Shown one piece after another: positions 1 to 15,100 of a DNA stretch of 64,000 nt. The stretch is taken from contig OY855915.1 in NCBI GenBank assembly GCA_963693305.1, forward strand, positions 10,443,840 through 10,507,839, read 5' to 3'. How positions within the stretch are numbered: the stretch's first letter is position 1; each line of letters opens with the position of its first letter. The DNA comes from Meandrina meandrites (lineage: Eukaryota; Cnidaria; Anthozoa; Scleractinia; Meandrinidae). The notes under the pieces were generated by a model, which had not been told where the DNA came from, searched no databases, and saw only the letters and a list, made by a program, of their open reading frames with translations. The translations under genes were made by a program, and so were the position numbers.

Positions 1-817
1 GGGATAGATATTTTTATTAAATGGAATTTTACTGAAATTTCTTAAAGATGCTTGCGTTTGAGGGTGGAAATGTACTGGTTTTGACGCGCTTTGCAAGCCA
101 AGCGTACGCTAGCAAAATGATACAAAATATAATCATGGGGACGAAACAGCTGTCCACTGCATGGCTCCAATGTTCTGTAAACTAAAGTACTTCGGTAAGA
201 ATTTTCAATTGCGTGCCCTAGTTCTTTTAAGTATATAGGTTCGTAGTGATTATAATTAAAAGAAACAGCGACAATAGCCGGTGAACCGTTTACAAAGCTA
301 AGGTTTTCATCGAAACTTCAGCTTTTACCGATAGAAGAACTGCAGAGCAGTAATTCAAAATGTAAAAATTCCTTGCTTAAATTTATTGTTGCTTATTCTA
401 TCTCTCGTTATTCTATTTTTTATGTGAACAGGTTTGAATTCTACTTACTTGACTATTTTTTTATTTGGAATCGAACTCATTCTTTTTTTCAGCTAACTAA
501 AGAGAAAATTTTGTATGTAACCTCGCAACATCAGTGACTGATTTTCGCGTTTTCGACGCATGTTTTTTCAGGAATACATTTAAAATGCGTTTTTAATCAG
601 GTGATGTGGGTAAAAGTTAGATTACGAACGGGAGGCCAAACCAATTCATCGATCACTGTTCATATAAAATACTCTTGCCAGAAAGGGTGTCGGCGACTCA
701 TTACTTTGTTCAAAGTTTGCTTGCATCGATTACTAGATAAATGAACGATGCCCCTTTCAATACTAACTTGTTAACAGATAGTGATTAACGATATTTCTGA
801 ATAAAGTCTTGCGAAAA
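1..817. other. Noncoding flank, nothing recognised
   Basis: AT-rich DNA downstream of the FLACC1-like gene. I see no convincing exon, RNA gene or repeat boundary here; all open frames are short and lack splice context. Confidence 0.5.
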
Positions 818-820
818 TTA

Positions 821-1629
821 GGGGCCAATTCGCACTAGCGGACAAATTTTGTAATAATCGGTAGATTTCATCATTTATGTGTCATTTGTCACAGAAAACA
901 AGTGCGAATACGTTTTTTGAGACCTAGAACTTATCAAACAATTCAGGAAAACAAAGAAGCAGTTGTGTTATGATTGGTCCGCGTTGCACGCGCGATACAT
1001 TTTGTCAAACAATCGCAAAAACAAGTGCGAACGACTTGTTGGACAAGTGCAAATTTTGTCAAAACGGACAAAATCTTCAAAGGGGCCGATGTCCTGCCTC
1101 AAGGCAGGACAAGTCATGACAAGTCGCATTCCAACGCCCCTCGTAATGCCAGATAACAATACGTAGTTGATTGGCTATTGTGTTTGGTCTGGATTGTACT
1201 AAAAAACAACACGCGAAATTTTTCGGCGATAGGCGGCAAAACATGTTTGTGTGCCGAAGTGAGGTCGTGGAAGGATGGTAATACCGGGGTTGGAACAAAT
1301 GAATGCGGAGGGAACCAGTTTGTGTCGGTAAATGGAGGGGAAAAGAAATAGTTTACTTGCCACATTTTCCCCGCAGGTCAGCACAAAAACATCACTACAC
1401 GCGCACTTCAAATGCAAATCGTTTTAAAATTTTTCACCACGTGGACCTGCCTGATTATTTGATATTTGCACAAGACGACCGTGCCGAGAAATGTACCAGG
1501 ATGCCAGAAGCACGTGCAGAGCTATTTTAATAATTATTACACCTTTTGTTTTCTTCAAAATGTCTCTGACTTGTCGCGACAATTTTGTTGTTATGACATT
1601 TAAAACTTGTCCGCTAGTGCGAATCGGCC
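821..1629. mobile_element. Harbinger-like MITE with TTA duplication
   Basis: The ends are inverted copies: GGGGCCAATTCGCACTAGCG at 821 and its near-perfect reverse complement ending at 1629. Both ends are flanked by TTA (818-820 and 1630-1632). A 3-bp TTA target duplication with G-rich ends is typical of the PIF/Harbinger superfamily. The 809-bp interior has no transposase-like frame but is rich in repeated GTGCGAA and GACAAGT words, so it is probably non-autonomous. Short open frames inside it are chance. Confidence 0.75.
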
Positions 1630-1632
1630 TTA

Positions 1633-2780
1633 GGTCACTAAGACATTTATTGCAGGAGTTGTTATTTTGCTCGGACTTAAACTGGGCTGGTGATGAAATT
1701 TTTCGCTAGTTACGCGTGGTTTTGGTTTCCGCCATTTTGCTCTGATGTTGATCTGTAAAAAAAAGATGAAATTGTTTTTTACTTTTCAAGAATAGATTCA
1801 ACAGGGATCGTGCAGTATAGACGAGGCTTTTATAAGAAAGAAGTTTAGCTTTATATCTATCGTCTTGTTTTACTCTGACACCTGGTGCATCATTACGACT
1901 TGCTTAAGTTTCTTTTTAGACCCCGTCGACACTAATCCGGATAAATTTGAAAACGGAGTTTTCGCCCCGAAAGCCGATACTGTTTTCCGTCCACACTATC
2001 GTTTTCGTATCGTTTTCAATATTCTTACCGTCCACACTAATCACTCTTGCCAATCACAGAGGCACAGACCATCCAGTGAACCAATAAAAAACTCGAAGCA
2101 AATACATGCAGTTTGCGTGTACATGTTTTACTTTTTATTTGTCGAAAAGTGGCGTGAGATATTTTAACAACTCACTACGGTAGTAATACAAAACCGAATA
2201 TTTCCCAAAACTGAGTTATCATCTTCCCTATTTCCTTTAATTGCAGCGAGCACTGCCTAGTCAGGCCTTAAATTTCGTAAAAGTGTTATCACACTTTGGG
2301 AGTAGTTCACAATTACCTCTTCTAGAGTGAAACATCTCCCACATTTATCCTAACAGTCTTTGCCCCATTAACATGGGTTTCCTGGAAACATCTCGTTTAC
2401 ATTTCAAGCAATCCATAAACGTTTCTAAACTTTTTGGTAACTGCGTATGTTTGGGAGGAAATAATTTTTCTCAAAGGATTTGTTAAAATTAGAGAAATAA
2501 AAAATATTGAAGATTTAATATAGAAGATTTTTAGATGGACACCAAAACAGTCCCCTGACAATCTGGGGGGTGTGGGGGTCAACTGTCTGTTGGTGTTCCA
2601 AAAATTACTTTCCTTCTTTTATCTCTTCTTTTAACCTCTTGGAGGTTTTTTTTCAAGTCGTGTGTACCCACCTTACACAAATGTACAGGTTCGGCAAATT
2701 AGGCCCAAATTTCAGCGATCATTATAAATAAACAGGAATCATAAATAAACCTATGTTTTGTACGCAGGTGTCAAATTAAG
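1633..2780. other. 3' flank of FLACC1-like gene with degenerate repeat
   Basis: Noncoding. From about 1922 to 2045 there is a repeated motif (GTCCACACTA, three variants) typical of a decayed inverted-repeat element. An ATTAAA on the minus strand near 2515 could be a poly(A) signal for the gene ending at 2781, but this is weak. Confidence 0.4.
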
Positions 2781-3167
2781 TCAACTTAAAAATTCCTTTT
2801 GATCCTGCAAATTTTGTATCCCTTGATTGGAAATGTTCACTGGCGTTGGCACCAGGCTCTCTCTAATTCCAGAGCGCGTGCTCCTACTTAGAGTCCTGGG
2901 GCTGTACAAGTTTGCGTGATGCGAAGTATAAGGTCTTAGTTTAGTTGGCTCCGACTTGTGAGCAGGAATTCTTGGTGTCGTTTTCGGTGATGTATTTTCA
3001 TTAACCACAGAGGTCAATTTTTCTGCTGTGGAAATTTCATCCCTGGTTCCTGGGGCACTCAACGGGCGTTTTCTGCGCGTGTTGAGTTCTGGCTTTTGAA
3101 CATCCAGGTTTTCATCTCGGAGAGCTGTCAGACTGACGTCACATCTTGTGCGAGCAAGGATAACAGC
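2781..3167 (-). CDS. FLACC1: FLACC1-like terminal exon 20
   Basis: The acceptor TTCACTAG precedes 3167; 128 codons follow to TGA at 2781-2783. The peptide leaves the coiled coil and becomes basic and rich in Ser, Thr, Pro and Arg, with no cysteine-rich or membrane features: a probable disordered tail. Confidence 0.75.
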   Translation of the reverse strand, partial: AVILARTRCDVSLTALRDENLDVQKPELNTRRKRPLSAPGTRDEISTAEKLTSVVNENTSPKTTPRIPAHKSEPTKLRPYTSHHANLYSPRTLSRSTRSGIRESLVPTPVNISNQGIQNLQDQKEFLS

Positions 3168-4332
3168 CTAGTGAATAATTAAAGAAAAAAAAAAAATCGG
3201 CAAATGACAAATAGATTAATGGATAGAGTGGAGTTTCTTTCTAAAACAATAAGGAGTATTGCTTCTCCCCCACTGGACGGGATGCTAGTCCATCACAGGT
3301 TACCCCCCCCCCCCCCCCCCCCCCCATTTCGCAGCATTTTATCGCCTTATCCCAACAAGCCGCCGGTACCCGTTTATTTTCCAAGGTGTAAAGAGAGAGT
3401 CACTGTCTTACTCAAGACAGTGACTCTATCCCTAAAAACGGGATCTCTCGTTTCGGAGTCAAACAGGTCGACTGCTGTCTTCTTCGACAAATGCATTTCC
3501 AGAAATTGTTTACAAAAATATAACAAATTATCTTTACCTGCATCGTATTCTTGGCAGTCCGAATGGAACTCTCCTATTTCAAGAAAAAAAAAGAATCGTT
3601 TTTTTTTTACTGCGCCTTTCAATGACACCCGAACTTTGCTCATACAACGGTTTATACGATATTTACTGCCGTCAATCATCTAAGAAAACCTCTCAGGAAA
3701 CAGAAGTTCACTTTAAAAGGTCACGACTGTCGGTTGTGCTTCGTAGATATCGATCCATTTTGTGGTTCTTTGGCTGTCGCCATAATTATTATTGACGGCA
3801 GCGAGAAACGTAATTGTTATTTGGAGTTCACTTGTTATTGAAAAGCAGAGTAACGAGTACATTATTCTTTTGTGACCTTTTAAAGCAAAATGAGAACTTC
3901 TGTTTCCTGAGAGGTCATCTCAGATGATTGACGGCAGTGTTCGTGTATAAACCGTTAAGATGCTAAAGTTTGCGTCATCCATGAGGTACATGTACACCTA
4001 ATTGCAGTAACGTTGTCATATTAAAAAGAAAAAGGAAAAATCCCAAATAGGAATTAAATTAGCTTAATCATCATAGCTGGCAGCATTTACTTGATGAAAA
4101 TAAATTCATGTTATAATTTTCAGCTGTGGACTCGGCTGCTGACATAAAACTCACTTGTTCTGCATCTTGTTCCGTCTTCAGTTTGAAAAACTGTTCACAT
4201 TTCTTGATGTAATGGCGCCTGAAATGAAGGCACACAAACAAATGTAACCAAGAGTATACTCAAAATACATTCATGATTTAACACGGGAAATACTTGTCTC
4301 ACAGTATTTGTGAGGGTAGGAGTGAGGTGTAT

Positions 4333-4363
<31 letters not shown>

Positions 4364-6148
4364 AGGGGGAGGGCGAAGTTCGATGTTATCAAAGTATATA
4401 CTGATCGACCATTGGCTTCGACATAAAATTACAACCAAAGGCTCTCGCTAAGTATGTGTTTTACTTTTGTTTTATGTTTTATTTTTCGAGTAGCAACCAA
4501 CAACCCATTCAATTTTATTTTACCTTCTTTGCCTCCAAGATCAGCTTCATGCGTATAAATGTTACAAAGCGAAACGTTCCAGTTTATGGGCTATATACCC
4601 ATCTAATAAAGTTTGTCAACTCCCGTGATTCTTAACTTACCTTAAATCTGTATTGTCTGACATGAGGCCCTGCATTCTCATCGAATACCTATTGTCTACT
4701 TCTTCCACCTAAATAAGAAACATTATTTACTATTTATTTCTACGATATGTCTTTTAAAAAGGAGAACTTGACGCTGAGTAAAGGTTTTGCAATGGAGTTT
4801 AAAGGAAATAATGCATGTTCTTTGGGTTCCGTTTGGTAAAAAATGGTAAAACTGGGAAAAATCTTGCAGCGTACCTTTTGTTTACCATGGCGAGTAGAGT
4901 AAAGGTGTTGAAAACAGCAGGGAAGGGTAGTGCGAGGCATAAAAGGATAGGAAAAGGTGAAAAAAAGCAGAGCATTGCCTGTATTGCAAATGCAATCAAG
5001 GGCAACACTTTCTACAGTACATACCTTTTCGGCAAAATGTTCTTCAAAAGCAGCTAACTTGACTTTCTGAAGGAACAAGAACGAACAATCCAAATTAAAC
5101 ATTACGTACCACTGCTGTTGTGCTTTTTCCAGCATAAAACGAAACATGCAAGTGCTTCTTTTCAACTACATGTAGATATGACAATATACAGGCACCTTGT
5201 CTTCCAGCTCCATCTGTGTTTTTCTAAGAACTTCTGTCTTGGTTTTCAGTTTATCTTCGAGTTCTTGCTTCTTCTGCTTTAAAGTCTGAGAGAAAAATAT
5301 CGTTAAAACATCATCGGTTTACTATAAATATATGATGTGACGACTATGTAAGGAACTTACACACAAGTTTTTGCAAATCAAATACAAAGCCAAACCACTC
5401 CTAATTACGTACCCTTTCTCGCGCCCGCGTGTTGTTACCTCAAGTTCTGATTGGCTTTGTATGGATGCTAGTGACTGGTTGTTTGAACGGTTATTTTTAT
5501 CACGAGTTCTGATTGGTTTGTTATACTATTTTCAGGTGAAGTGATTGGTTTACTACACATTAGGTTGTCTCAAGCCTACATGTATAACGATTTACATGTA
5601 GTTTTCCAGCCATTGATAGACGTATCTAAAGCACTGGCGCTAAAAAATATGAAAGGTAACAACATAAGTGCTACAAGCGTAAAATTTGGAAAAGAAAACA
5701 GGTTCATAACTTCAGCAAATTCTTGCTCCAATAGTGATGACTTTGCCATGTGTGATTTGTTTATTAAGCTCTTCTGTACTTTGTACCTGCATCTCCAGTA
5801 AGGCTGACTTGAGCTGTTCGGAATCTTGTACACACTCAGCAAACTTCTCCATCAGATGCTGAAAGGATTATTGATAGAAAGCTAGTGAGTCGGGGTCTGT
5901 ACGTGTTTCAACTATTCAATTGTCTGGCAATAAGTAAAATGAGGGACCGTCTGTCCGTTAGTCAGTCCGTGAGTCCGTGAGTCCGTGAGTGAATGATAGT
6001 CATTATGACGAGAATGATGACTTTGACGTAGTGTATATGAAATGACTGATTCATACATGAACTGCAGATGTATATGAAAGTGATAAATGATCATCGCAGT
6101 GAATTTCCAATTTAAGCAATTGGAATAAAGTAGCCTGAAAAAAATTCA

Positions 6149-6182
<34 letters not shown>

Positions 6183-9100
6183 GATACCGGTGCGATGCTC
6201 TACCAACTAAGCTATGAAGTCGATTGGAGTGTCCGATAAAAACAGCATTCTCCCAATGAGGAAGGACACTATGCTATATATAACTAATATATATCAACAC
6301 TAATACACTTGTGGCTCTCTATCTTGACTTATTACAACTAATAAATAATACAAGAGTTAAATTTACTATGTAAATAATTTACATAAAATCAAAATTGCCA
6401 AAAATTGAAATCTACCCAAAATTAGTCAACGTATCCAAAAAAACTGTAGATAAAAATGAGCAAAAAATAATTGTTATGAAATTTATCGGGAAGAGTAGGT
6501 TTTTTAGGTCAGATAACAAAGTATTCCACATTCCAGTTCAATGCAGATACTTACATCTACTTCTTTCCTGTGATCTTCCACCAAAACCTGAATTTGTCTT
6601 TGGAATTCTTTGTTCATCCCGTCTATTTCTTTGTTTTTCTCGTGAAGCATTTCTCTTCCTAATATAAACATGAAGAAAATAAAAGAAACGTTTCTTTGCA
6701 GGACCGTAGCCAGACTTCTGGCATAGACATGGCAAGACCTGCGATCGCCGAAGGTATGGGCTGCTAGGGGAGTCTGGGGGCATGTCTCCCCCCCCCCCCC
6801 CCCCCAGAAAATTTTGAAATCTAGAAGCTCTGAAACGCTATTTTCAGCATTTTTCATGACGTATTTCTTCGGAAAAATCAATCTTGTTCAACTGGGGATT
6901 ATTGTCCTACCTAAACGTATTTTGTTTTTAATTTTGGGTTAAAATCTAGACGAGGCAAGTGCCTAATAGCTACGGCCCTGCTTTGCACCAATGATAAATG
7001 GTCCAGCACAATGCATCTTGGAAAATTGGCCAATTTTTTTCAAGTTTACCCCTCTTAATTTTCCCAGTCGTAGCCATCCTTATTTTGTTTTACTGTTTAT
7101 TACAACGTCTTTGACGTTTTTCTAACTTAAAACTATTATTTTATGGCTTTCTCACTTCAATTTATAAGCAATTCTGTACATCAGGAACATGACCTGAAAT
7201 ATCGTGACATGGTAAAAGTATAAATCAGCTGAGATGAAGACTACTCACGCTGTTTGGATAATTCATCTTCTGTATGTCTCTCATGTTCAGCTCGGAGCTC
7301 TTTCTGTGAAGGCCAAATCACAGTTATCAATTAGCAGGGTTATATAGAATGCGGAAATGTTCTTGAAACAGGTCTGATAGACCACATCAATACAATTGAA
7401 AAAATATTTCCCCGAAGGGGCTATTTTTAAATAACGTGGCACGTGTTTTGTTTTAAGACAAAAGTGAAAATTGATCCAAAATGGCGGATGGGTTGAAAGG
7501 TTTTGCCCAAGGCGTTTTAAGTTTGTGCCCCTGTTCTGAATTGTCGTATGCTATAAAATAAGTAGCAAGTATAAGCACGATATGAAAAAAATGTAAACTA
7601 CTCAGTACTTCATGGTGACAATATGATCTTCACAGCGCGGCGGGTAATCTTATTCTTACCACTCTTCTCTGCCATTTGTAATCCATTTCAGTAGCCACAG
7701 TTTCCTGAAGAAAACAGTAGATGCAAAAGTAAGGAATGAATCTATGTTTAAATTATTTTAAATTGACGCTTTTTTAAATCAGAACCTATACAATCTAAAA
7801 ATTATCTAAGGGCACTTGTCGCAAGCTTTTGTAAAGATTTGAACTTTATGGAAAACTTACATGAAACACTCGCAATAATCAGCAAAAAAAAAAACAAGCT
7901 ACATTGTACATTTAAAACTGTAAATTTTATTCCTTGCCTTATAAGCCTCAAAAGCTCCTTGAAGACACTCCATTTCTCCCTGGAGACCGGCTGGAAAGAT
8001 AAGAGGACAAAATAAATACATACTGTACCTCTTATTGACCGTACAAAAAATACCGAGGGTCAATTTTCTCCCAGTATGGCCTTACATGACTGTAAAAGGT
8101 CAAAATCTTTTTGACATAATCGGAAAGGATAAACATAGGCACGCTAAGCGTGCAGGAGTTATTTTTTTCAATTGATTGGGTGGCTTGGGTTAGAACTGGG
8201 TGTTAGTCCTGTTGGGATGGTTTATTTCATGGGTTGAGCTATTTGTGCATGGTTCATGTGCACGGTCCATCGCCCCGACTAAGAGCTACTTTTGGAAAAA
8301 TAACTAAAAAACAATTTAAAAAGAAATTGTGCAATGTTCTAAAATTAGGCTGCTTTCCCTTGTAAATATGACTGTGGTGTGCAACCGATCGATCGAACCA
8401 TACTGTTGAAGACAAAAAATACGTCAGTAATTTCTTCAAACGTAAACAGAAAAAAATATCTGGTAGTCACTTTTAAGGTTACCTTGATGTTTAACTATCC
8501 ATCCCCTTTCATTCCAAGCCGAAAAAAAACCGCTAAGTACATCAAAACATGGATTGAAAACTGTTGACAACATTTACCGTAAACATGATCACAAAATCGC
8601 AAACACACTCCCCAAGAAAGCCAAATTGACCCAGAAATTGCAAACGAATAGCCAGATGGAACAAGAACAAAGTATTCTCGGGTTTCTGAAATGGCTCCAT
8701 TATTTTCATCATCAATATAAAACAGAAACCTTTCTGCAAGCAAGGACGACTTTCTTTCGACGAACGCGAGAAACAAACAACTCTAGTCACCAGTGCATTT
8801 CGGCCAAACCACGTGACGATTTTACTTGGACTGGTACAATATGTAATTTCGCAACCAGAAGCAGAAACGTGTCCTAACTTGTAAGCGTAACATGATCAGT
8901 ACCGATATTCCCACGGCCGTGCTAAAAATAGCTGTCGATGAAGTTGTGTGACACGCTTGACTGCACACCCAAAAAGCTAGTTTTCTTTTCAGCCGTTGTT
9001 TTTTGCGTGACGAGCCCAAACAACGGCTGTAAAGGAGACTACCAAAAAGCTGGCTGTCTTTTTTTTCTTTTGCCTATGAGTAAACGTACATGTAACTGCA

Positions 9101-12100
9101 ACCGCTTTGCGTTGGGAATATTAAATACACTAAAAAGGTATTGCGTCAGCCATGGAATGCGCTGACGTTGCAGCTTTCACTTTCGGTATGTGACAAACAA
9201 GATTATGTTTACTTTGCATGTTTATTTTGCCAGAAGCGACGGTCGTTAATTTGTTTGCAATTTTGCGACTATTTCTTGTCGGTTTAACCAGTTGAAGTGA
9301 ATATTTTGGCTGTTTCATCGAGGCGAGTTCAGAGATCTGAAGAAAATAAATTTGGCCGACGTAAACACTTGCAAGCATTACGTCATTGGTACGGAAATAA
9401 CCGCATTGCACCGCCGTACTACTAAAGATAGCCATCAACAATCGGATGCGAAGCTTGAAATGCGAGACTCGCACAACGACTACTATACCTTCCTGCGGCC
9501 CTCACTCGCGGCACAAATGATGATTTTCTCTAGCTTTCCGTGCCATCCAACTACGTTGTCAAAACACCTGAGGGGAAATTTAATATTTGCCGAGCAGACA
9601 AAACGTGCCCTTGTACATCATCACGTTATGAGCTTTTCAAACGATCGTACAATAAATAACTCATGACCGCCCATGTGAAGTCCTTCTATTCCTAAGCAGG
9701 AAACGTCGAACCTTCTCCGACCACATTCCAACCTCACGAAAATACCTATTATTTGGCAACTCTTGAACCCAAATAAACCCACATGCCTCAACCTATTACA
9801 AATACGTTATTCTTTGGGGGAAAACCTTGAGAGGTTTATGGTCGCTCGTGTTATTACTTAGCCAAAGCTCCTACTAATGCTATACTTTTAACCGAGAGAA
9901 AACAGTTTAAACACCGCGCGGTTAGAATCTCAAAGATTTCTCGTTTAATTTCTTTAACACTCGCCCTTACAAACAACCCACAGTGCGTCAGTTTGTTCTC
10001 ATTTGGGGACCAAAACAAAACGTTGAGCAAACACACAACACTGACATAAAAAATGGAAGTCACAACATTTAATTTATTCTCAATACACATATTTATTCTA
10101 CTCAAAAACATCATAAATTGTAAATGAAGTGGTCAACAAATACTATACCCATATTCTGTCTTCAACTGAACTAGTTAATTCCGTAAACCAAGAGAATCAC
10201 CTTCACCACCATGAAATTTCCAAACACTTTTCAGTTTCAGAACCCACACACAATGTTCTCACCCAAAGCTACATAAAAATCAAGAACTGGAATAGAGACT
10301 TCAGGCCAACACAGCCTGATAAGGTCGAATCTGAAGCAAAACAAAGATGGCCGTACCTTGAATCCAAAACAAATATTCATGAAAACGATCCATATATACA
10401 AGCCGCAATTTGATTGGTCCTTGATAGAATCCCAAATCTGATTGGTGTGAAATACATACATGAATGATCCACCCAACCAACATCCAACATCCAACATCCA
10501 CCCACTTAATAGCCAAATACGTCTTCACGCCGACTAAGAGTTATTTTTTTTGAAAAAAATAACTCAAAAAAACCAAGTTTCTGACCGAGGAACCACCGGG
10601 TATTTCCCTTACGATGTTTTACAAACCAATAAAAAAGCACGACAGGGTTCTTCGTGGGAGTCATTTTTTTCCAAGTTTTTCACCTTTTAAGCCGTTACAA
10701 TGCAGGAATCAGCTTCACTTTGCGCGGGACCATTGGGTACAACACCTGATCCAATACTTTGAAAATATTGGACCGCAAATGGAGCAATCTGATTGGTTTA
10801 TTTACGTTATTAGCCTCTGACTACCTAAGTCGTGTAATTGTATATTTTAAACATCTAGTCTACGCCTATGTTTACACAAAGACTACGGTACATGTATCTC
10901 GAAATGCGCTTTTTTCATACTAGACTTTCTTGAAACTTTCACTTCAAGAGATACCAGTCAATAAAGGTTTGATACCAAATATATCTAAAATTTTTGTACA
11001 GTTTATTGAAAATTATTTCGGTTCGTTTTAATACCCGAGAAATCGTTAACGCTTTCAACGTTTATCCTGAGACAAGCATTATACATGTACGTTGCACTGT
11101 AATCGTGTACAGACAGCGTTTCTCGATTTTATGCTAGACGTCTTAGACATCTCTAATATAAAATACATATTACTACATTTAGAAACAAGTGGATTAATCG
11201 TTATGATTACTTAATCTCACCAAAGTTTATAAAAATATTAGTTAATCCTTGATAAAAGCAATCAAAAGCATATTTCCAATTGAGTACCTTTTTCCACTTC
11301 AGCGCTTCGTCTTTCGTCACGAAGCTGTTGGTTTTAATACAGGAATTTAGTTATATAACATATCTTGAAGACATGCAAGTACTTCAAATTGTGCAAATGT
11401 CCAACTTTTAATCTGCCAAAAGTGTTAAGGAACAAGTTGATTTTTCTTAGAATTTCAACTTTTGCAAAAATGGAACATGGACAGCATCGGGAACGTACTC
11501 GAATTTGAATTTATTTTTTGCACGAAATCAAAATTTTTTGAAGATTAATGGGAACTTAAACTTGCCCTTACCATATGGAATTTGTTAATGCGTTAAATCA
11601 GTCACCTGAAACATTGAAACAAGCTCCGAAAATGAAGTACATTGTTTATGTACAGAAAAATAACAATATATAACAAGCATCAAAAGACAAATCACCTTCT
11701 GGTCAAAAGAGTTCTTTAACTTCTCTGTTTCTTCATCATGATCGTTTTCTACCGACCTGTTGACAAAAGAAAAAATATAAATATATCACCGCGTATACAA
11801 GGCACATCAAAAAACGTTATTACACAGTAGTTCCCGATTTCCTTTCTGGGGGTATTGCTTAGAAGGAAATTACTGAAGGAAATTACCTCAGTTTCTTTCA
11901 TCTTACAAGTCTGTGAACTTGAAAACCAAAGTTCAAATTAAGCCTTGAAACTCCTTGAAACGTCACGTATAAAGGCGTCTTACAGTGAAACGAACTCAAC
12001 CGGGGTAAGACAAGCTCAGCACAAAAGAATTGAAGTTCGTTCATCAGCAGTTTAATTTGCCCCTTATTGTGATTGGTCCGCTGATGAAGGAAGTCCAATT

Positions 12101-15100
12101 CTTTTGTTCTGAACTTGTCTTGTGATTGGCTAAAAAACGTTGGGTGGCCCGCCAAAAGCTGTTGAAACATTAATGTACGGAAAATGTTACGGCTATTGTT
12201 TTCTTCATTGTGTATAAAATATTTTTTCTTTTGGTCTTATCGAAGCGTTGGATTCAAAGGGAATATTGTATACACTAAAAAGGTGTTACATCAGGCATGA
12301 AATGCGCTGATGTTGCAGCTTTCACTTTCGCTACGTGACAAATAAGATTGTGTTTACTTTGCAAGTTTACTTCGCCAGAAGCGATGGTCATAAATTCATT
12401 TGCAATTTTGCGAGTATTTTTTGTGGGTTTAGGCAATTGAACTGAATTCTTTGGCTGTTTTAATCGAAGCGAGTTCAGAGATTTGAAGGGAAATTAAATA
12501 TTTGCTGAATTGAGCTGAGCTGAGCATTCCCGTACTTGCAGGGGGTATTTTATTAGTATGGAAAAAACCACCCAGCGAAAGATAGCTGGGGGATAACGTA
12601 AACCACGGATTGTGTGACTCGCGTGACTACTTTACTAGTCCTTTACTCATAGTACAAAAAAATTAAACTTAACCGTGACTTTTGAGGAAGAAAGTTGTTA
12701 ATTAGCAAAAATGGAGTTAATTTTTAAAAGCGCGATTGCATCTTCTTGTTTTAAAGGTCAAATGAACCGAAATTTCGATTTTTTTTTTATTTTTTGCTCA
12801 TGTGGTTATCAACAACCAAATAAACATATCACTAAAGTAATTGGACATTGCATCGCAGAGATATTGCAAGTTGAAAAATGCTCTTCTTAGGCCTTCATAA
12901 TCGTATAGTGCTCGCAAAAATTGTCGGAAATAAAAACCTGTGACGTCATAATTGGTGTTTTTGAAGACAACCGCAGGCCGATTCTGCAGACCGCACCTTA
13001 GAATTGAAATAAATATGTTTAGTGACATTTCAAGCGTTATTTCGTTCTTTTCGACCGTTTTTCAGTTGATCGTTTGTTGGTTGTTGTTCAGAGACGCGCA
13101 TTTTTTGAATGAAATAACTAAAGCTCAAGCAAGTTCAAGTTTTGTTTGCTGTCGATTTAAATATCATGTGAGACATAGATAGTATGCACGCTGGTGTGAA
13201 AACAAATCAGAAATCTCTATTGTTCTTTCTCATTAGCATTTAACGATTCTCATTAGCATGTAAGAATCGAGGTGTGTGAAATCGCTCTATTGTCTCGAAC
13301 TTTGACTACCAGTGCGGTCTGCGGAATCGGTCTGCGGTCGTCTTCAAAAACACCAATTATGATGTCACAAACTTGTTCCATTCGTTCCATTTCAGTGCGC
13401 GGGCATTCAAGAAACGTTTTCGTGAAGCCTTCGGAAATCTCCGTATTTTTTGCTGCAATTCGCGCTTTAAGGCTCGGAAAGCAAAATTTTTCTTAAATTT
13501 TAGTGTTTAGCTGGTTAAAATGGCATTTTGAAGTTAAAGAGGTTTAAAGCAGAGATAGAAACAAAAAAATTATTATTGGAACACCAACAACATATTATGT
13601 AAAATAGTCATTGTCTCAAAGAGACCTTTGATTATTTTCTTGCTAGCGAGTTTTCAATACGCCAATCCAGGAAAAAACCAGAAGTTACATGGAAGCGAGG
13701 CCTACGGGCCCTCGCCAGCTAGAAATTATAAAGTTTTTATAAGCGTGTGGGGCATTTCGAGTCGAAAAACAGCATTTCCTTCGCAAATTAGCCATGAATC
13801 TTGATCCCTATACGTTCAAAAGTATATATATAAAAAAAAATTAAAGGTCTAGCAAGCGACAGGTGAAATTCTAACAGCTTAGCGGATAGATTTTGGTGGC
13901 GACTTCTCTGAACTCGAACAAACATCCATCCTATGGTAGCTTACAGTCCATTTAGGATTTTGTTGATCAACAAAATGAAACCGCTTTATTATTCAAAAGA
14001 ACTTTTAAGAAACAGATTTTTGGTTCGGGAAATCCTTTGGTTTTCGATCGGAATGGAAATTTCTGGTATCGAAAGTTTGAATATAAAATGTTTATGTAAA
14101 AGTTTTCCATGTTGATAAATGCTTGAATTTTAACGTGACTTCCACCTGTATAATGTTGTTTAAAAGATACTAGCAAATTTATTGATTGATTTTAGAATAT
14201 CTTTACTGACGGTTTTGCAAACACTGAGAAATTCCACTTAGGGATCGTTCATTTTTTAAGTTTTTCAACTCAACCCCACCAACTATCAATACACGCCCCA
14301 TCAATAAAAACAGTTAATCACTGCACAAGCAAGCAGGCGAAGCAGGCCATGACTTGATACGCTATCACTATGATGGTCGCTTAAAACTGCAGTTTCATCT
14401 GCTATAAGTGTAGCTTGATATGTAAAATAAGTTACATTTTTTTTCTGTTCCTTCTTTTTTGGGGGGGGGGAGGAGGGGGGTTCATCTAAAATATTTAGGA
14501 TTACGAGGGGGGCAGGGTAAAGATTTCTGATGAAGAAGGGGGGGTCATTAGATATTGCAGAGACTACCGATCAAATTCCACCAGCCCCACCCCATAAAAA
14601 TGAACAGTCCCTTATCAAGAGACGACTCCGACAACTTTTTCGTCAGGGCTTTACAATGGAGTCAGATGTCCTACTAGAGCTCAAATGAAGCGCACACTTA
14701 CCACCTGACGAACAACATATTATCGCTCCAAGTTTTAATAAGTTTGTTGCATTTTCCTCGAATGCTCCAGAATACACGAGGAAAAGATATATTTGCAAAT
14801 TTCCGAAAAGGAAACTTTCTTTCACATATGTTTTCAGGTTTACCGTCGATTAACATATAAAAAGCCTTTTTAAATTCTGGATTAAACCCATTTGCCATAT
14901 TTAAAACTAAAATTTTCATGAAATGTTTCCTGTGCACAAACGTTTTATCTGACAACTTATTTTAATCCATCACCACAAGCCTAGTAAATGATCTTCATTC
15001 GTAAATGAGGTAATAAAGCTTTTTTCCAAGCAAATGCTCAACACATGTTTGAGTTTTACAATCTTTAGAATTGTTTAATAAGCTATTTTCATTAAGTTTT

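Noticed and set aside
1303..1530. Small coding frames around 963-1709
   Set aside because: They lie inside a MITE on both strands with no codon bias or splice context.
3204..3683. 159-codon plus-strand open frame with poly-proline
   Set aside because: The prolines come from a poly-C run, the frame crosses a SINE fragment and a MITE edge, and no motif is seen.
6149..6221. tRNA-Thr gene (minus strand), and its twin at 55736-55808
   Set aside because: Both are followed by the same 60-bp tail and have C instead of the invariant T before the anticodon plus an A-C mismatch in the anticodon stem, so I call them SINE heads.
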